Source: Bifidobacterium pluvialisilvae (GTDB taxonomy: Bacteria; Actinomycetota; Actinomycetes; Actinomycetales; Bifidobacteriaceae). From it: a DNA stretch of 64,000 bases. Below, in pieces: positions 56,785-64,000 of this stretch. The stretch's first letter is position 1, and the number at the start of each line of letters is the position of its first letter. The stretch covers positions 124,001-188,000 of the forward strand of contig NZ_JAHBBI010000002.1 in NCBI RefSeq assembly GCF_019331695.1. The letters run 5' to 3'. The notes below the pieces were generated by a model, which was not told where the DNA came from, searched no databases, and saw nothing but the letters and a program-made list of their open reading frames with translations. A program made the position numbers and the translations under genes.

Positions 56785-56877
56785 TGGAGTGTCTTCGGCT
56801 CGGCAGAAGGTTCGAAGTACCGGTTGTACGTCTTCACCTTCTGCCGAGCCGAAGACACACGCATCATTGCGCTTCCA
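56771..56877. repeat. 107-bp palindrome, copy 2 of a covarying pair (family 5)
   Basis: Stems: TGGAAGC/GCTTCCA, CAATGATG/CATCATTG, GTCTTCGGCTCGGCAGAAGG paired with its complement downstream, and GTAC/GTAC in the centre. It overlaps the last codons and stop of the upstream lipoprotein gene. Layout and centre match 52712-52815, while arm sequences differ in compensating ways. Confidence 0.85.
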
Positions 56878-56991
56878 TGGGGGCGAAAAATCTCGCAGAG
56901 TGCTGAAACACGGCCGCACTGTCGCAAACGTTGGTAATACTAATCAGTAGCAAGACGAACAACGCACAAGCATCGTGTAAGGAGCATCATC

Positions 56992-57957
56992 ATGGCGGAG
57001 CAGCCGAAGTTCAATCCCGGTCTTTCGTTGGCGGGCGCGGTCGATCTCGAAGCGCTGAAGCACAAGGTGGATGCCGAGGCCGGGCAGACGGGCGGCGCCC
57101 CCGCGGCCGGCGGCTACGTCATCGACACCGACGAAAGCACGTTCCAGGCCATGGTGCAGACGTCCGCCACGTTCCCCATCCTCCTGCTGCTGTGGGTCAC
57201 GAACGACGACCGTTGCTTCGACGTGGCCCGCAAGCTCGGCGACGCCGTCAACAAGCTCGAAGGCAAGATCCAGCTCTCCCGCATCGACATCGCCAAAAGC
57301 CCCACCATCGCCCAGGCGCTGCAGGCGCAGGGCGCCCCCGCCATCTACGGCCTCGTCGGCGGCCGCCCCATGCCCATCATGCAGGGCGTGCCCTCCGAAG
57401 CCGAAATGCAGCAGATCACCGACACGCTGATTCCGCAGATCATCCAGATGGCGCAGCAGGCCGGCGTCACCGGCACCGCGCCCTATCAGGAGGCCGGCGC
57501 AACGTCCGACGCCGATGCCAAGGACGGCAAGCCCGCCGAGGACCAGGTCCCGCCCGAGCACCAGAAGGCCAACCAGCTCGCGCAGGAAGGCGACTACGCC
57601 GGCGCCGCCGTCGAATACGCGAAGCTCATGGAGGCCGACCCGAACGATGCGCGCGCCGCCCGCGAACACGCCAAGGCCCTGCTGCTCGCCCGCTCCGCCA
57701 CCGCCGACGTGCGCGCCGTGCGCGCGGCCGCGGCCGACGCTCCCGACGACGTCGACGCCCAGCTCGCCGTCGCCGACATCGACATGATCGGCGGCCAGAT
57801 CGAGGACGCCTTCAACCGTCTGCTCGACTTCCTCGCCGGGCACAAGGCCGACGTCGAGCCCGTACGCAAGCGTCTGCTCGAATACTTCGCCATCCCCGCC
57901 GCCGACGACGCCCGCGTGGCCCGCGCTCGCCGTCGTCTCGCCACGCTCATGTACTGA
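56992..57957 (+). CDS. YbbN-like thioredoxin-fold co-chaperone with TPR region
   Basis: 321 aa. N-terminal thioredoxin-like domain (VIDTDESTFQAMVQTSATFP, ILLLLWVTNDDRCFDVARKL, GAPAIYGLVGGRPM). Where thioredoxin has CxxC it reads NDDRC, so one cysteine is lost and redox activity is unlikely. The C-terminal part is helical with TPR-like repeats (NQLAQEGDYAGAAVEYAKLM, AQLAVADIDMIGGQIEDAFN), the layout of YbbN/CnoX co-chaperones. Strong ribosome site AAGGAGC. Convergent with the CYTH gene, with 2 bp between stops. Confidence 0.87.
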   Translation: MAEQPKFNPGLSLAGAVDLEALKHKVDAEAGQTGGAPAAGGYVIDTDESTFQAMVQTSATFPILLLLWVTNDDRCFDVARKLGDAVNKLEGKIQLSRIDIAKSPTIAQALQAQGAPAIYGLVGGRPMPIMQGVPSEAEMQQITDTLIPQIIQMAQQAGVTGTAPYQEAGATSDADAKDGKPAEDQVPPEHQKANQLAQEGDYAGAAVEYAKLMEADPNDARAAREHAKALLLARSATADVRAVRAAAADAPDDVDAQLAVADIDMIGGQIEDAFNRLLDFLAGHKADVEPVRKRLLEYFAIPAADDARVARARRRLATLMY

Positions 57958-57959
57958 GG

Positions 57960-58586
57960 CTATTCCAGACGATTCTGGCCGAAGAGCTGGGAGAAATGCG
58001 CACCGTGGCGTTCCAGCTCCTCGGCATAGTCGTCCTTCCACGTGATGAACGGCTTCGAGGCCAATCCGTCGTTGTAGAAGCGCTGGTCGTCCGTCACCTC
58101 GTCCGTGCAGAATGACGGAATCGTCAGATTCGTGACCGGACCGCTGCGCTCCACCTGCGCGAGAATCAGTCCCGAATTGTTCGCGCCGAACACGTCGATC
58201 TCCCAACCATCCTCGCCAAGCCAGACGCTGTAGCGGTTCTTGATGATCGGCGTACCCCCGCGCAGCACCAGTTCGATGGCGATGTTTGCGTCGATCGTGC
58301 GTTCCGCCTCATAACGGGTTCCCCCCACCGCATTGCCCTGCACGGTGACGAACGCCTCCGAAAAATGCTCCCGATACTGCATCAGCGTCGTCAGACCGTC
58401 GGTCTGCGGTCCCATCGGCACACGAATATCGCGCGACCGCAATCGGATACGCAGCGCAAAACCATCCTGATGCACGAAATAGCTTTGCACGATCAATGCC
58501 GGCGCATCCCCGTCGTCGTACTCCACGGGGAATTCACGGCAGAAAAAAACGGCGTTCATACTGGAAATCGTCGGACATAACGCCAT
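57960..58586 (-). CDS. CYTH-domain protein (triphosphate tunnel family)
   Basis: 208 aa. The C-terminal half is clearly CYTH: IIKNRYSVWLGEDGWEIDVF, GANNSGLILAQVER and FCTDEVTDDQRFYNDGL follow the family pattern. Members cleave inorganic triphosphate or related compounds inside a beta-barrel. The N-terminal ExExK metal motif is replaced by FCREFPVEYDD, so catalysis may be altered. Start is either ATG 58586 or ATG 58559; the latter gives the usual N-terminus. No polyphosphate gene is nearby. Confidence 0.77.
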   Translation of the reverse strand: MALCPTISSMNAVFFCREFPVEYDDGDAPALIVQSYFVHQDGFALRIRLRSRDIRVPMGPQTDGLTTLMQYREHFSEAFVTVQGNAVGGTRYEAERTIDANIAIELVLRGGTPIIKNRYSVWLGEDGWEIDVFGANNSGLILAQVERSGPVTNLTIPSFCTDEVTDDQRFYNDGLASKPFITWKDDYAEELERHGAHFSQLFGQNRLE

Positions 58587-58719
58587 TCTACCGTCCGGAT
58601 GGTAGTGAAAGAACCCCGAGAAGCCTGATTTTTCAAGGAAACCGTGCGCATCCCGTACGGTAACACAATGGAAAAACGACGCAGAGTAAGCTGAAGAAGT
58701 TTGTAAAGGAGCTCAATCT

Positions 58720-60240
58720 ATGCATATTGAGAAGTTCAATGCTGCCGTGATGCAGCGAGCCACACGGTGGCGACGGGCCCTTGGCATGATGCTGGCCCTC
58801 GTGCTGTGCGTGGCCGGCCTCGGCACCGTCGGCGTATCCTCGGCACAGGCCGCACAGGTCTCCGAAGTGCAGGGCAAGACGTTCAAGGTCGCCACCGACA
58901 CCACGTTCGCGCCGTTCGAATTCCGCGACTCCAGCGGTCAGATGGTCGGCATCGACATGGACCTGCTGCACGCCATCGCCAAGGACCAGGGCTTCAACGT
59001 GCAGATCCAGTCCCTCGGATTCAACGCCGCGCTGCAGGCGATGTCGTCCGGCCAGGCCGACGGCGTGATCGCCGGCATGACCATCACCGACGAACGCAAG
59101 GCCATCTATGATTTCTCCGACTCGTACTTCCAGTCGGGCGTGCAGATGGCCATCGCCAAGAACAACGACGCCATCAAGGGCTACGAGGACCTCAAGGGCA
59201 AGACCGTCGTGGCGAAGACCGGCGCCGAAGGCGAGATGTTCGCCAAGAAGAACGCCGCCAAGTACGGCTACACGGTCAAGTCGGTCGACCAGTCGGCCAC
59301 GATGTACGAGATGGTGAAGTCCGGCAACGCGGACGCCGTCGTCGACGACTACCCGGTGCTCGCCTACGGCATCCAGCAGGGCAACGGGCTCAAGACCGTC
59401 ACCCCGAAGGTCCCGGGTGGCGACTACGGCTTCGCGGTGAACAAGGGCCAGAACGCCGACCTGCTCAAGGCGTTCAACGCGGGCCTCGCCAACCTCAAGA
59501 AGTCCGGCGAATACGACAAGATCCTCGCGAAGTACCTCGGCGAGGATTCCAGCGTGAAGCCGGCCACCGCCGACTCGACCGCGAAGAAGAGCTTCATCGA
59601 CCTGGCGAAGGACGCGTTCCCTGCGCTCATGACCGGTCTGAAGAACACGATGCTCATCACGGCCATCTCGTTCGTCATCGCGCTCGTGCTCGGCATCGTG
59701 CTCGGTCTCGTCCGCGTCTCGCCGAACAAGCCGCTGTCGTGGGTCGCCCGCGTGTACGTGGCCGTGTTCCGCGGCACGCCGATCCTGGTGTGGGCGTTCT
59801 TCTTCTACTTCGGCATCCCGCAGATCATCGGCCACAGCATCAACATCTGGGTGGCCGGCGCGCTCACGCTCTCGCTCAACGCCGGCGCGTATCTTGTCGA
59901 GATCGTGCGCGGCGCCATCGAGTCCGTGAACCACGGCCAGATGGAAGGCGCGCGTTCGCTCGGTCTGAGCTACAACCAGGCCATGCGCAAGGTTATCCTG
60001 CCGCAGGCCGTGAAGATCGGCACGCCGGCGATCATCAACCAGCTGGTCATCATGCTCAAGGACTCCTCGCTGCTGCTCGCCATCGGCTTCGGCGAACTGC
60101 TGTACCAGGCCCAGCAGATCTACGCGGCCAACTTCCGCGTCACCGAGACGCTGCTCATGGTCGGCGTCATCTACTTCGTGGCCATCACCCTGCTGACCTG
60201 GCTGGCCAATATCGTCGATCGGAGGATGAACAAGCGATGA
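58720..60240 (+). CDS. Fused substrate-binding/permease protein, polar amino acid ABC transporter
   Basis: 506 aa joining two parts of an uptake system for glutamine or a similar polar amino acid. Signal peptide (1-47, AQAAQ); binding domain (about 50-270) with [36 protein letters not shown] and [13 protein letters not shown]; then five or so membrane helices with the ATPase-docking EAA-like motif ([20 protein letters not shown]). Same layout as GlnP of lactic acid bacteria. ATG 58720 follows AAAGGAG. Its stop overlaps the ATP-binding-protein gene. Nitrogen control by the GlnR-like protein is possible but unproven. Confidence 0.92.
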   Translation: MHIEKFNAAVMQRATRWRRALGMMLALVLCVAGLGTVGVSSAQAAQVSEVQGKTFKVATDTTFAPFEFRDSSGQMVGIDMDLLHAIAKDQGFNVQIQSLGFNAALQAMSSGQADGVIAGMTITDERKAIYDFSDSYFQSGVQMAIAKNNDAIKGYEDLKGKTVVAKTGAEGEMFAKKNAAKYGYTVKSVDQSATMYEMVKSGNADAVVDDYPVLAYGIQQGNGLKTVTPKVPGGDYGFAVNKGQNADLLKAFNAGLANLKKSGEYDKILAKYLGEDSSVKPATADSTAKKSFIDLAKDAFPALMTGLKNTMLITAISFVIALVLGIVLGLVRVSPNKPLSWVARVYVAVFRGTPILVWAFFFYFGIPQIIGHSINIWVAGALTLSLNAGAYLVEIVRGAIESVNHGQMEGARSLGLSYNQAMRKVILPQAVKIGTPAIINQLVIMLKDSSLLLAIGFGELLYQAQQIYAANFRVTETLLMVGVIYFVAITLLTWLANIVDRRMNKR

Positions 60241-61097
60241 GCGCGACGAACGAAACCACGGTGAACGAAACCACGACGGGCGGCGCCGCGGAGAACGCAG
60301 CCGCAACGCACGAAACGCACCAGCCCGAGGTCGCCTCGGCCGCCCCCGCGGTTCCCGAGCACAAGGGCCAGGTCGTCATCGACGTGCGCGACCTGCGCAA
60401 GACCTTCGGCAAGACCGAGGTGCTCAAGGGCATCGACTGCCAGGTGCACGCCGGCGAGGTGATCTCCATCATCGGCCCGTCCGGCGCCGGCAAGTCCACG
60501 TTCCTGCGCTGCCTCAACGGCCTCGACACCCCGACCTCCGGCTCGGTGATCGTCAACGGCTACGACATCGCCGACCCGAAGACCGACATCGACAAGGTGC
60601 GCACCCAGATCGGCATGGTGTTCCAGCACTTCAACCTCTTCCCGAACATGACCGTGGCCGAGAACATCATGCTCGCGCCCACGCTCATCAAGAAGGTGCC
60701 CGCCGACCAGGCCCGCGCCCGCGCGCTCGAACTGCTGCGCACCGTCGGACTCGAGGAGAAGATCGACGCCAACCCCGACTCGCTCTCCGGCGGCCAGAAG
60801 CAGCGCGTGGCCATCGCGCGCTCGCTGGCCATGGACCCCGACATCATGCTGTTCGACGAGGCCACGTCCGCGCTCGACCCCGAGATGGTGGGCGACGTGC
60901 TGCAGGTCATCCGCGACCTGGCCAACAAGGGCATGACCATGCTGCTCGTGACCCACGAGATGGCATTCGCCCGCGAGGTCTCCACGCGCGTGATCTTCAC
61001 CGACGCCGGCATCATCGAGGAGGAGGGCACCCCGGCCCAGATCTTCGGCAATCCGCAGAGCCCGCGCCTGCGCTCCTTCCTCTCCAAGGTGCTGTAG
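60237..61097 (+). CDS. glnQ: Polar amino acid ABC transporter ATP-binding protein
   Basis: 286 aa ATPase powering the fused transporter encoded just upstream (4-bp overlap). After a ~42-residue Thr/Ala/Glu-rich N-terminal extension not usual in the family come Walker A ([10 protein letters not shown]), the Q-loop ([15 protein letters not shown]), the signature (SLSGGQKQR), Walker B ([15 protein letters not shown]) and the switch His ([10 protein letters not shown]). GlnQ/GltL-type by sequence. No terminator follows; the repeat region 61098-61440 begins at the stop codon. Confidence 0.93.
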   Translation: MSATNETTVNETTTGGAAENAAATHETHQPEVASAAPAVPEHKGQVVIDVRDLRKTFGKTEVLKGIDCQVHAGEVISIIGPSGAGKSTFLRCLNGLDTPTSGSVIVNGYDIADPKTDIDKVRTQIGMVFQHFNLFPNMTVAENIMLAPTLIKKVPADQARARALELLRTVGLEEKIDANPDSLSGGQKQRVAIARSLAMDPDIMLFDEATSALDPEMVGDVLQVIRDLANKGMTMLLVTHEMAFAREVSTRVIFTDAGIIEEEGTPAQIFGNPQSPRLRSFLSKVL

Positions 61098-61440
61098 CGC
61101 CGTAGCGATGCAAGGTCGTATGGCTGTAGGGTCGTATGGCGTTAAAGCCGTATGGTCGTATAGCCGCAGCAGCGCCGTAAGACCGCATGGTCGTAGTGGT
61201 GTATGGCTGTATGGTCGTATGGTTGTAATGTCGTATGGTTATAAGGCCGTGAAGTCATGGTGCTGTATGGCTGTAGTGCTGCGGCGCCGTAGGACGGATG
61301 CAGTGCCGTAAAGTTGTAGCGCTGTAGCGTCGTCGTAGTGCTGTAAGGCTGCAAGGTCGTAGGACGGCTGTAGTGCGTGAGGTTGTAACACCGTAGCACC
61401 GTAAGGTCGCAGGACGGCCGCAGGGACCGGCTTCCAGCCC
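61098..61440. repeat. Low-complexity tract of ~8-nt units (TCGTATGG-like)
   Basis: From the glnQ stop onward the sequence is a run of some forty degenerate 8-9-nt units such as TCGTATGG, CTGTAGTG and GCCGTAAG, almost all containing GTA. Open frames that cross it are by-products of this periodicity. Confidence 0.75.
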
Positions 61441-61481
61441 AATGGAACCCATCCGACTGTCCGGCGGCACTCTCACGTTCA

Positions 61482-61752
61482 CGCTTGCGTGCTGGACTTC
61501 CTCTTGCGTGCTGGACATCATGTTGCGTGACGGATATTGCGTTGCGTGCTGGACTTTCGCTTGCGTGACGGTAACACCATCGTTGAAATTTCAACGATGG
61601 TGTTTTTCGTATCCAGCACGTAGTAATGAGTCCAGCACACAATGGCGAGTCCAGCACGCACTGATGGGGCCAGCACGCAGGTGCAAGTCCAGCACGCAGG
61701 TGCAAGTCCAGCATACGGGCACAAGTCCAGCACGCAGCATTCGCGGACAGCG
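61482..61752. repeat. 19-bp phased inverted array 1 (family 6)
   Basis: Left half: GCTGGAC or GACGGAT/GACGGTA at 61491, 61510, 61529, 61548 and 61567, exactly 19 bp apart, each preceded by TTGCGT. Centre: a perfect 32-bp palindrome at 61573-61604. Right half: inverse units (TCCAGCAC) at 61612, 61631, 61650, 61669, 61688, 61707, 61726 and a decayed one at 61745, again exactly 19 bp apart. Thirteen units in all. Confidence 0.9.
61573..61607 (+). terminator. Central hairpin of array 1, terminator-like
   Basis: AACACCATCGTTGAAA pairs perfectly with TTTCAACGATGGTGTT and is followed by TTT. It can act as an intrinsic terminator rightward. Confidence 0.7.
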
Positions 61753-61856
61753 CGTGCAGACGATGCCACGAATACAACATCCGTTTGAGGGTGGTCCATC
61801 CGTCAACATTTTCGTCGGGACCGCTGCTTTCGGACGAAAAACGATACCGTCGGAAT

Positions 61857-62798
61857 ATGAGTACTGTTGGAAAATCTGAATGGTCGGAAGTAAAAAACTA
61901 CGCGTCCCGTGAGCTACGGCGAAAACGAGACGAGACATTATCCGTGTGCTGGACGCAGAGCGGGAAACGTCAGGGCCTCTGCGACCCCCTGTGCTTCAGT
62001 TTGTTTACGGCGTTGTCGTTGCTGGGAATCGAACATCCGGAATGTCCGGCCTTGCCTAAAGCGAGTTTTTACTGCACGGTGAGAAAAGCGGGACATCGGT
62101 CGGAACTTGGCGATGTGAGATTTCATGTCTGGGCAAGGCCGTTCGAGACAATACGGTTCAGGAACGGTGTCATATGCATGGCTCCCGTAGATGTCTGGCT
62201 GCAGTTTTCGCAATATCTGGTCGTTGCGGAATTGGTCGTGTTGGCGGAATCCATTATCAGACGACGCCAAATCGGAAAGCGTGACTTTCTTGAACGGCTG
62301 CAGCGGACGGGGCGGTTCAAGGGCAGGACGCGATGTTACGAGGCGCTGTCACTGGTTGATGAGAAATCCGAATCCGTGCAGGAAACACGCGTCCGCCTTA
62401 CGATATTGCGGCATGGTCTTCCCCAGCCGCAAGTAAACTATGCGATTCGATTGGATGATGGGTCGATTGTCGTTGTGGATATGGCTTATCCGGAACGGCG
62501 GGTGATTGTCGAATATGACGGCGATCACCATCGAATATATCGAAATCAGTACCTTCGAGACCAACATAAACGTCGTGCTCTGCACAATGCGGGATGGCGC
62601 GTTCTCGTGGTGTTCATGGATGATTTATGGGATGCGGAAGCCAAGGAACGTTTCGCCCAGGAACTTGCGACGGCATTGCATGTCCCGTTGCCGGGAAGGC
62701 CCAGTCGGGAGCATCGGGCGTTGGCCGACCCCAGAATGAATCGGGTGTTGTCGTGCAAGCCGCGTAAGTCGCGTCATCGCATACGCACGAGTCGTTAA
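61857..62798 (+). CDS. DUF559 (Vsr-like) endonuclease-domain protein
   Basis: 313 aa. The C-terminal third is a DUF559 nuclease-like domain of the PD-(D/E)XK/Vsr kind: SESVQETRVRLTILRHGLPQ (about 171-190), then VVVDMAYPERRVIVEYDGDH with Asp 208, Glu 219 and Asp 221 as likely metal ligands, and a helix QYLRDQHKRRALHNAGWRVL. The N-terminal part resembles the AbiEi-like region that precedes DUF559 in actinobacterial proteins. The end is very basic (CKPRKSRHRIRTSR), fitting DNA binding. ATG 61857 is chosen although its ribosome site is weak. Codon use is less GC-biased than in neighbours. It lies alone between two 19-bp arrays. Confidence 0.8.
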   Translation: MSTVGKSEWSEVKNYASRELRRKRDETLSVCWTQSGKRQGLCDPLCFSLFTALSLLGIEHPECPALPKASFYCTVRKAGHRSELGDVRFHVWARPFETIRFRNGVICMAPVDVWLQFSQYLVVAELVVLAESIIRRRQIGKRDFLERLQRTGRFKGRTRCYEALSLVDEKSESVQETRVRLTILRHGLPQPQVNYAIRLDDGSIVVVDMAYPERRVIVEYDGDHHRIYRNQYLRDQHKRRALHNAGWRVLVVFMDDLWDAEAKERFAQELATALHVPLPGRPSREHRALADPRMNRVLSCKPRKSRHRIRTSR

Positions 62799-62807
62799 CC
62801 GTGCCGG

Positions 62808-63045
62808 CTGCTGACACTTACGTTTGGCGGCTGGTTGGCTGGCACTTGCGTTTGGCGGCTGGTTGATGTTGTTGTTGCTGGCTGGTTGGCGATTGTGTAT
62901 GAGTGGGTGGCACTTGCGTTTGGCGGCTGACTGATGTTGTGCTTGGCTGATGATGTGTTTGGCGGTTGGTGATTGTGCCTGATGACTAGTGATTGTGCCT
63001 AGCTGGCTGATACTTGCGTTTGGTGGTTGTTGATTGTGTCGGGGC
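62808..63045. repeat. Degenerate direct repeats (GCGTTTGGCGGCTGG)
   Basis: CTTGCGTTTGGCGGCTG or a close variant occurs at about 62817, 62845, 62913, 62955 and 63013, each followed by GGTTGATG-like sequence, at irregular spacing. All units point the same way. It starts directly after the DUF559 gene. Confidence 0.7.
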
Positions 63046-63099
63046 TGTTGACGCTTATGCCTGGTCACTGCGCGTACGCATACGGGTCGCTTACGGCTA

Positions 63100-63255
63100 T
63101 GTTCGTGCTGGACTATGTCGTGCGTGCTGGACTTTTGTATGTGTGTTGGATGCCAAAAAACGACTTTGTTGATTTTCCAACGTTTGTGTTCCCGGCAGGC
63201 AAGACGAAGTCCAGCACGTAGTGGGGAGTCCGGCACGTAGTGGGGAGTCCAGCAC
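63100..63255. repeat. 19-bp phased inverted array 2 (family 6)
   Basis: Left units GCTGGAC at 63107 and 63126 and GTTGGAT at 63145. Right inverse units TCCAGCAC, TCCGGCAC and TCCAGCAC at 63210, 63229 and 63248. Spacing is 19 bp throughout. The centre (63151-63205) is an imperfect hairpin which, read on the minus strand, aligns with the core of array 1 (AACAC..CGTTG....CAAC..GTTTTT). Confidence 0.85.
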
Positions 63256-63433
63256 ACAAGTAGTGCTGTGGCGGGGAAACGGTGACGTGATGGGGTGGTG
63301 GAGGTGCCGTGGTAGGGCGTGGCGGCGCGTTGCGATGGGGCGGTGGAGGTGGGGCGGCGACGGTTACGTGGCAGGCCATGGCAGGGCGTGGCAGTGACGT
63401 GATGGGGCGCGACGGTGCTGCGGTGCGTGATTG

Positions 63434-63523
63434 GGCTTGCGCCATATGCGGCGTGCAAAGCCGTCGGCTGCTTCGCGGTCGTGGTGGTGTCGGCGGCTTG
63501 CGCCATATGCGGCAGGCAAAGCC
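63434..63523. repeat. 29-bp direct repeat with dyad symmetry
   Basis: GGCTTGCGCCATATGCGGC begins both copies (63434-63462 and 63495-63523), which differ at one of 29 positions. The ends GGCTT/AAGCC and the CATATG centre give partial dyad symmetry. The DNA before it (63260-63420) is G-rich low-complexity with GTGACGTGATGGGG twice; no gene is seen. Confidence 0.65.
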
Positions 63524-63552
63524 ACACAACTCGCGTTTTAGCCGTCAGACGC

Positions 63553-63580
63553 TTGTTTTCGTCCGGCGGTTGTGTAAACT
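63553..63580 (+). promoter_or_regulatory. Putative promoter of tRNA-Arg
   Basis: TTGTTT (63553-63558) and TAAACT (63575-63580) are 16 bp apart, about 43 bp before the tRNA. Confidence 0.5.
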
Positions 63581-63622
63581 AATGGGGTGCGTGTTTGCGG
63601 GAACCTCCGCAAGCGGGTGTTC

Positions 63623-63695
63623 GGGTTCGTAGCTCAGTGGATAGAGCGTCTGTCTCCGGAACAGAAGGTCGTGGGTTCGAATCCCATCGAGCCCA
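63623..63695 (+). tRNA. tRNA-Arg (anticodon CCG)
   Basis: 73 nt. Acceptor GGGTTCG pairs with CGAGCCC (one G-T), then A73. The anticodon loop CTCCGGA sits on TCTGT/ACAGA. The T-arm has GGTTCGAATCC. CCA is not encoded. A weak hairpin CGTTG/CAACG follows at about 63702-63718. The rest of 63696-63945 shows no gene. Confidence 0.95.
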
Positions 63696-63945
63696 CGAAA
63701 TCGTTGAGATTCCAACGTTCTTACAATGCCTATTGTTTATTCCGTACCGTAATCGGATTACCCATCGGGTACTCATCGGGTACATGAATGATGCGGTTGT
63801 AATGATGTGGCTTCGCATTTTCTCCGCCCGTATGGCGGTCGTTTCCCTCCGTTTCCTGTTCTTCACGCCGTACAATGCGAGACTACGGAACGTGGTATTT
63901 CATACTGCATTCGTAATTCGTACATTCGCATGGGAGGGAATCATC

Positions 63946-64000
63946 ATGGTGGACAAGCTTGAGGAAGTCGCGACCGCATACGCGCCGGCCGCGCTGGGCG
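63946..64000 (+). CDS. Start of a gene cut by the window edge, possibly RidA family
   Basis: Only 18 residues are visible (MVDKLEEVATAYAPAALG), preceded by a good ribosome site (GGGAGGG). The end APAALG resembles the beginning of RidA-family enamine/imine deaminases (APAAIGPYSQA). With so few residues this is a guess; the presence of a gene is more certain than its identity. Confidence 0.5.
   Translation, partial: MVDKLEEVATAYAPAALG

Noticed and set aside
61142-61780. Minus-strand frame of about 212 codons rich in CWTC/LHLRAG
   Set aside because: It simply translates the 8-nt tract and the 19-bp array, whose periods create an open frame; no start signal or domain.
61482-63255. Possible CRISPR array
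   Set aside because: Units are only 19 bp, have no unique spacers of 30 bp or more, and invert at the centre; no cas genes are present.
63623-63695. tRNA-Arg as an integration attachment site
   Set aside because: No integrase gene and no duplicate of the tRNA 3' end is visible in the window.
63587-63875. Short frames across the tRNA-Arg gene
   Set aside because: They translate a tRNA and its flanks (for example a CSSSFVAQWIERL-like peptide is the common artefact of tRNA genes).

Overview
The window looks like the chromosome of a bifidobacterium (high-GC Actinobacteria). The reasons are GC-rich codon use, an actinobacterial Rho with a long charged insert, NucS in place of MutS/MutL, a GlnR-type atypical response regulator, GlgE, several sugar-scavenging loci each with its own LacI regulator, secreted GH43 enzymes with sortase-like tails, and the block metA - atpBEFHAGDC - nucS. 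This is inferred from gene content alone; no database search was possible.

Layout. 1-5.2 kb: LacI regulator, GH36 alpha-galactosidase and a divergent MFS permease sharing an operator-rich spacer. 5.3-8.9 kb: a palindromic repeat cluster and three membrane-anchored proteins of unknown function. 9-13.5 kb: rho, a DUF4432 (aldose-epimerase-like) gene, a five-copy palindrome cluster and chorismate mutase. 13.5-22.8 kb: housekeeping genes (valS, a family 5 solute-binding protein, nth, glnR, a membrane protein, mntP, ppa). 23.5-32 kb: two large secreted GH43 enzymes carrying almost identical Ig-like cassettes, a LacI regulator and an MFS permease, which together look like a plant-glycan (arabinoxylan/arabinan) utilisation locus. 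32-35.3 kb: glgE and a small unknown protein with a highly structured leader. 35.8-39.2 kb: csoR and a copper ATPase around a textbook CsoR operator. 39.5-42 kb: an LPXTG surface protein with a thioester domain. 42-44.2 kb: a nested-palindrome region, tRNA-fMet and metA. 44.8-51.9 kb: the complete F1Fo ATP synthase operon. 52-61.1 kb: nucS, an FKBP lipoprotein, an envelope gene pair, a YbbN-like protein, a CYTH protein and a glutamine-type ABC transporter. 61.1-64 kb: a repeat-dense region holding a DUF559 nuclease gene, then tRNA-Arg and the start of one more gene.

The genes are mostly ordinary for the group. The unexplained structure is between genes. At least eight spacers hold clusters of imperfect palindromes, each family with its own sequence. 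The two most striking are: (i) a pair of arrays of 19-bp units at 61.48-61.75 and 63.10-63.26 kb, exactly phased and inverted about a central hairpin, which bracket the DUF559 nuclease gene; and (ii) two ~105-bp hairpins (52.71 and 56.77 kb) whose arms differ by many paired, compensating changes. These are the best candidates for an undescribed element or RNA in this window.
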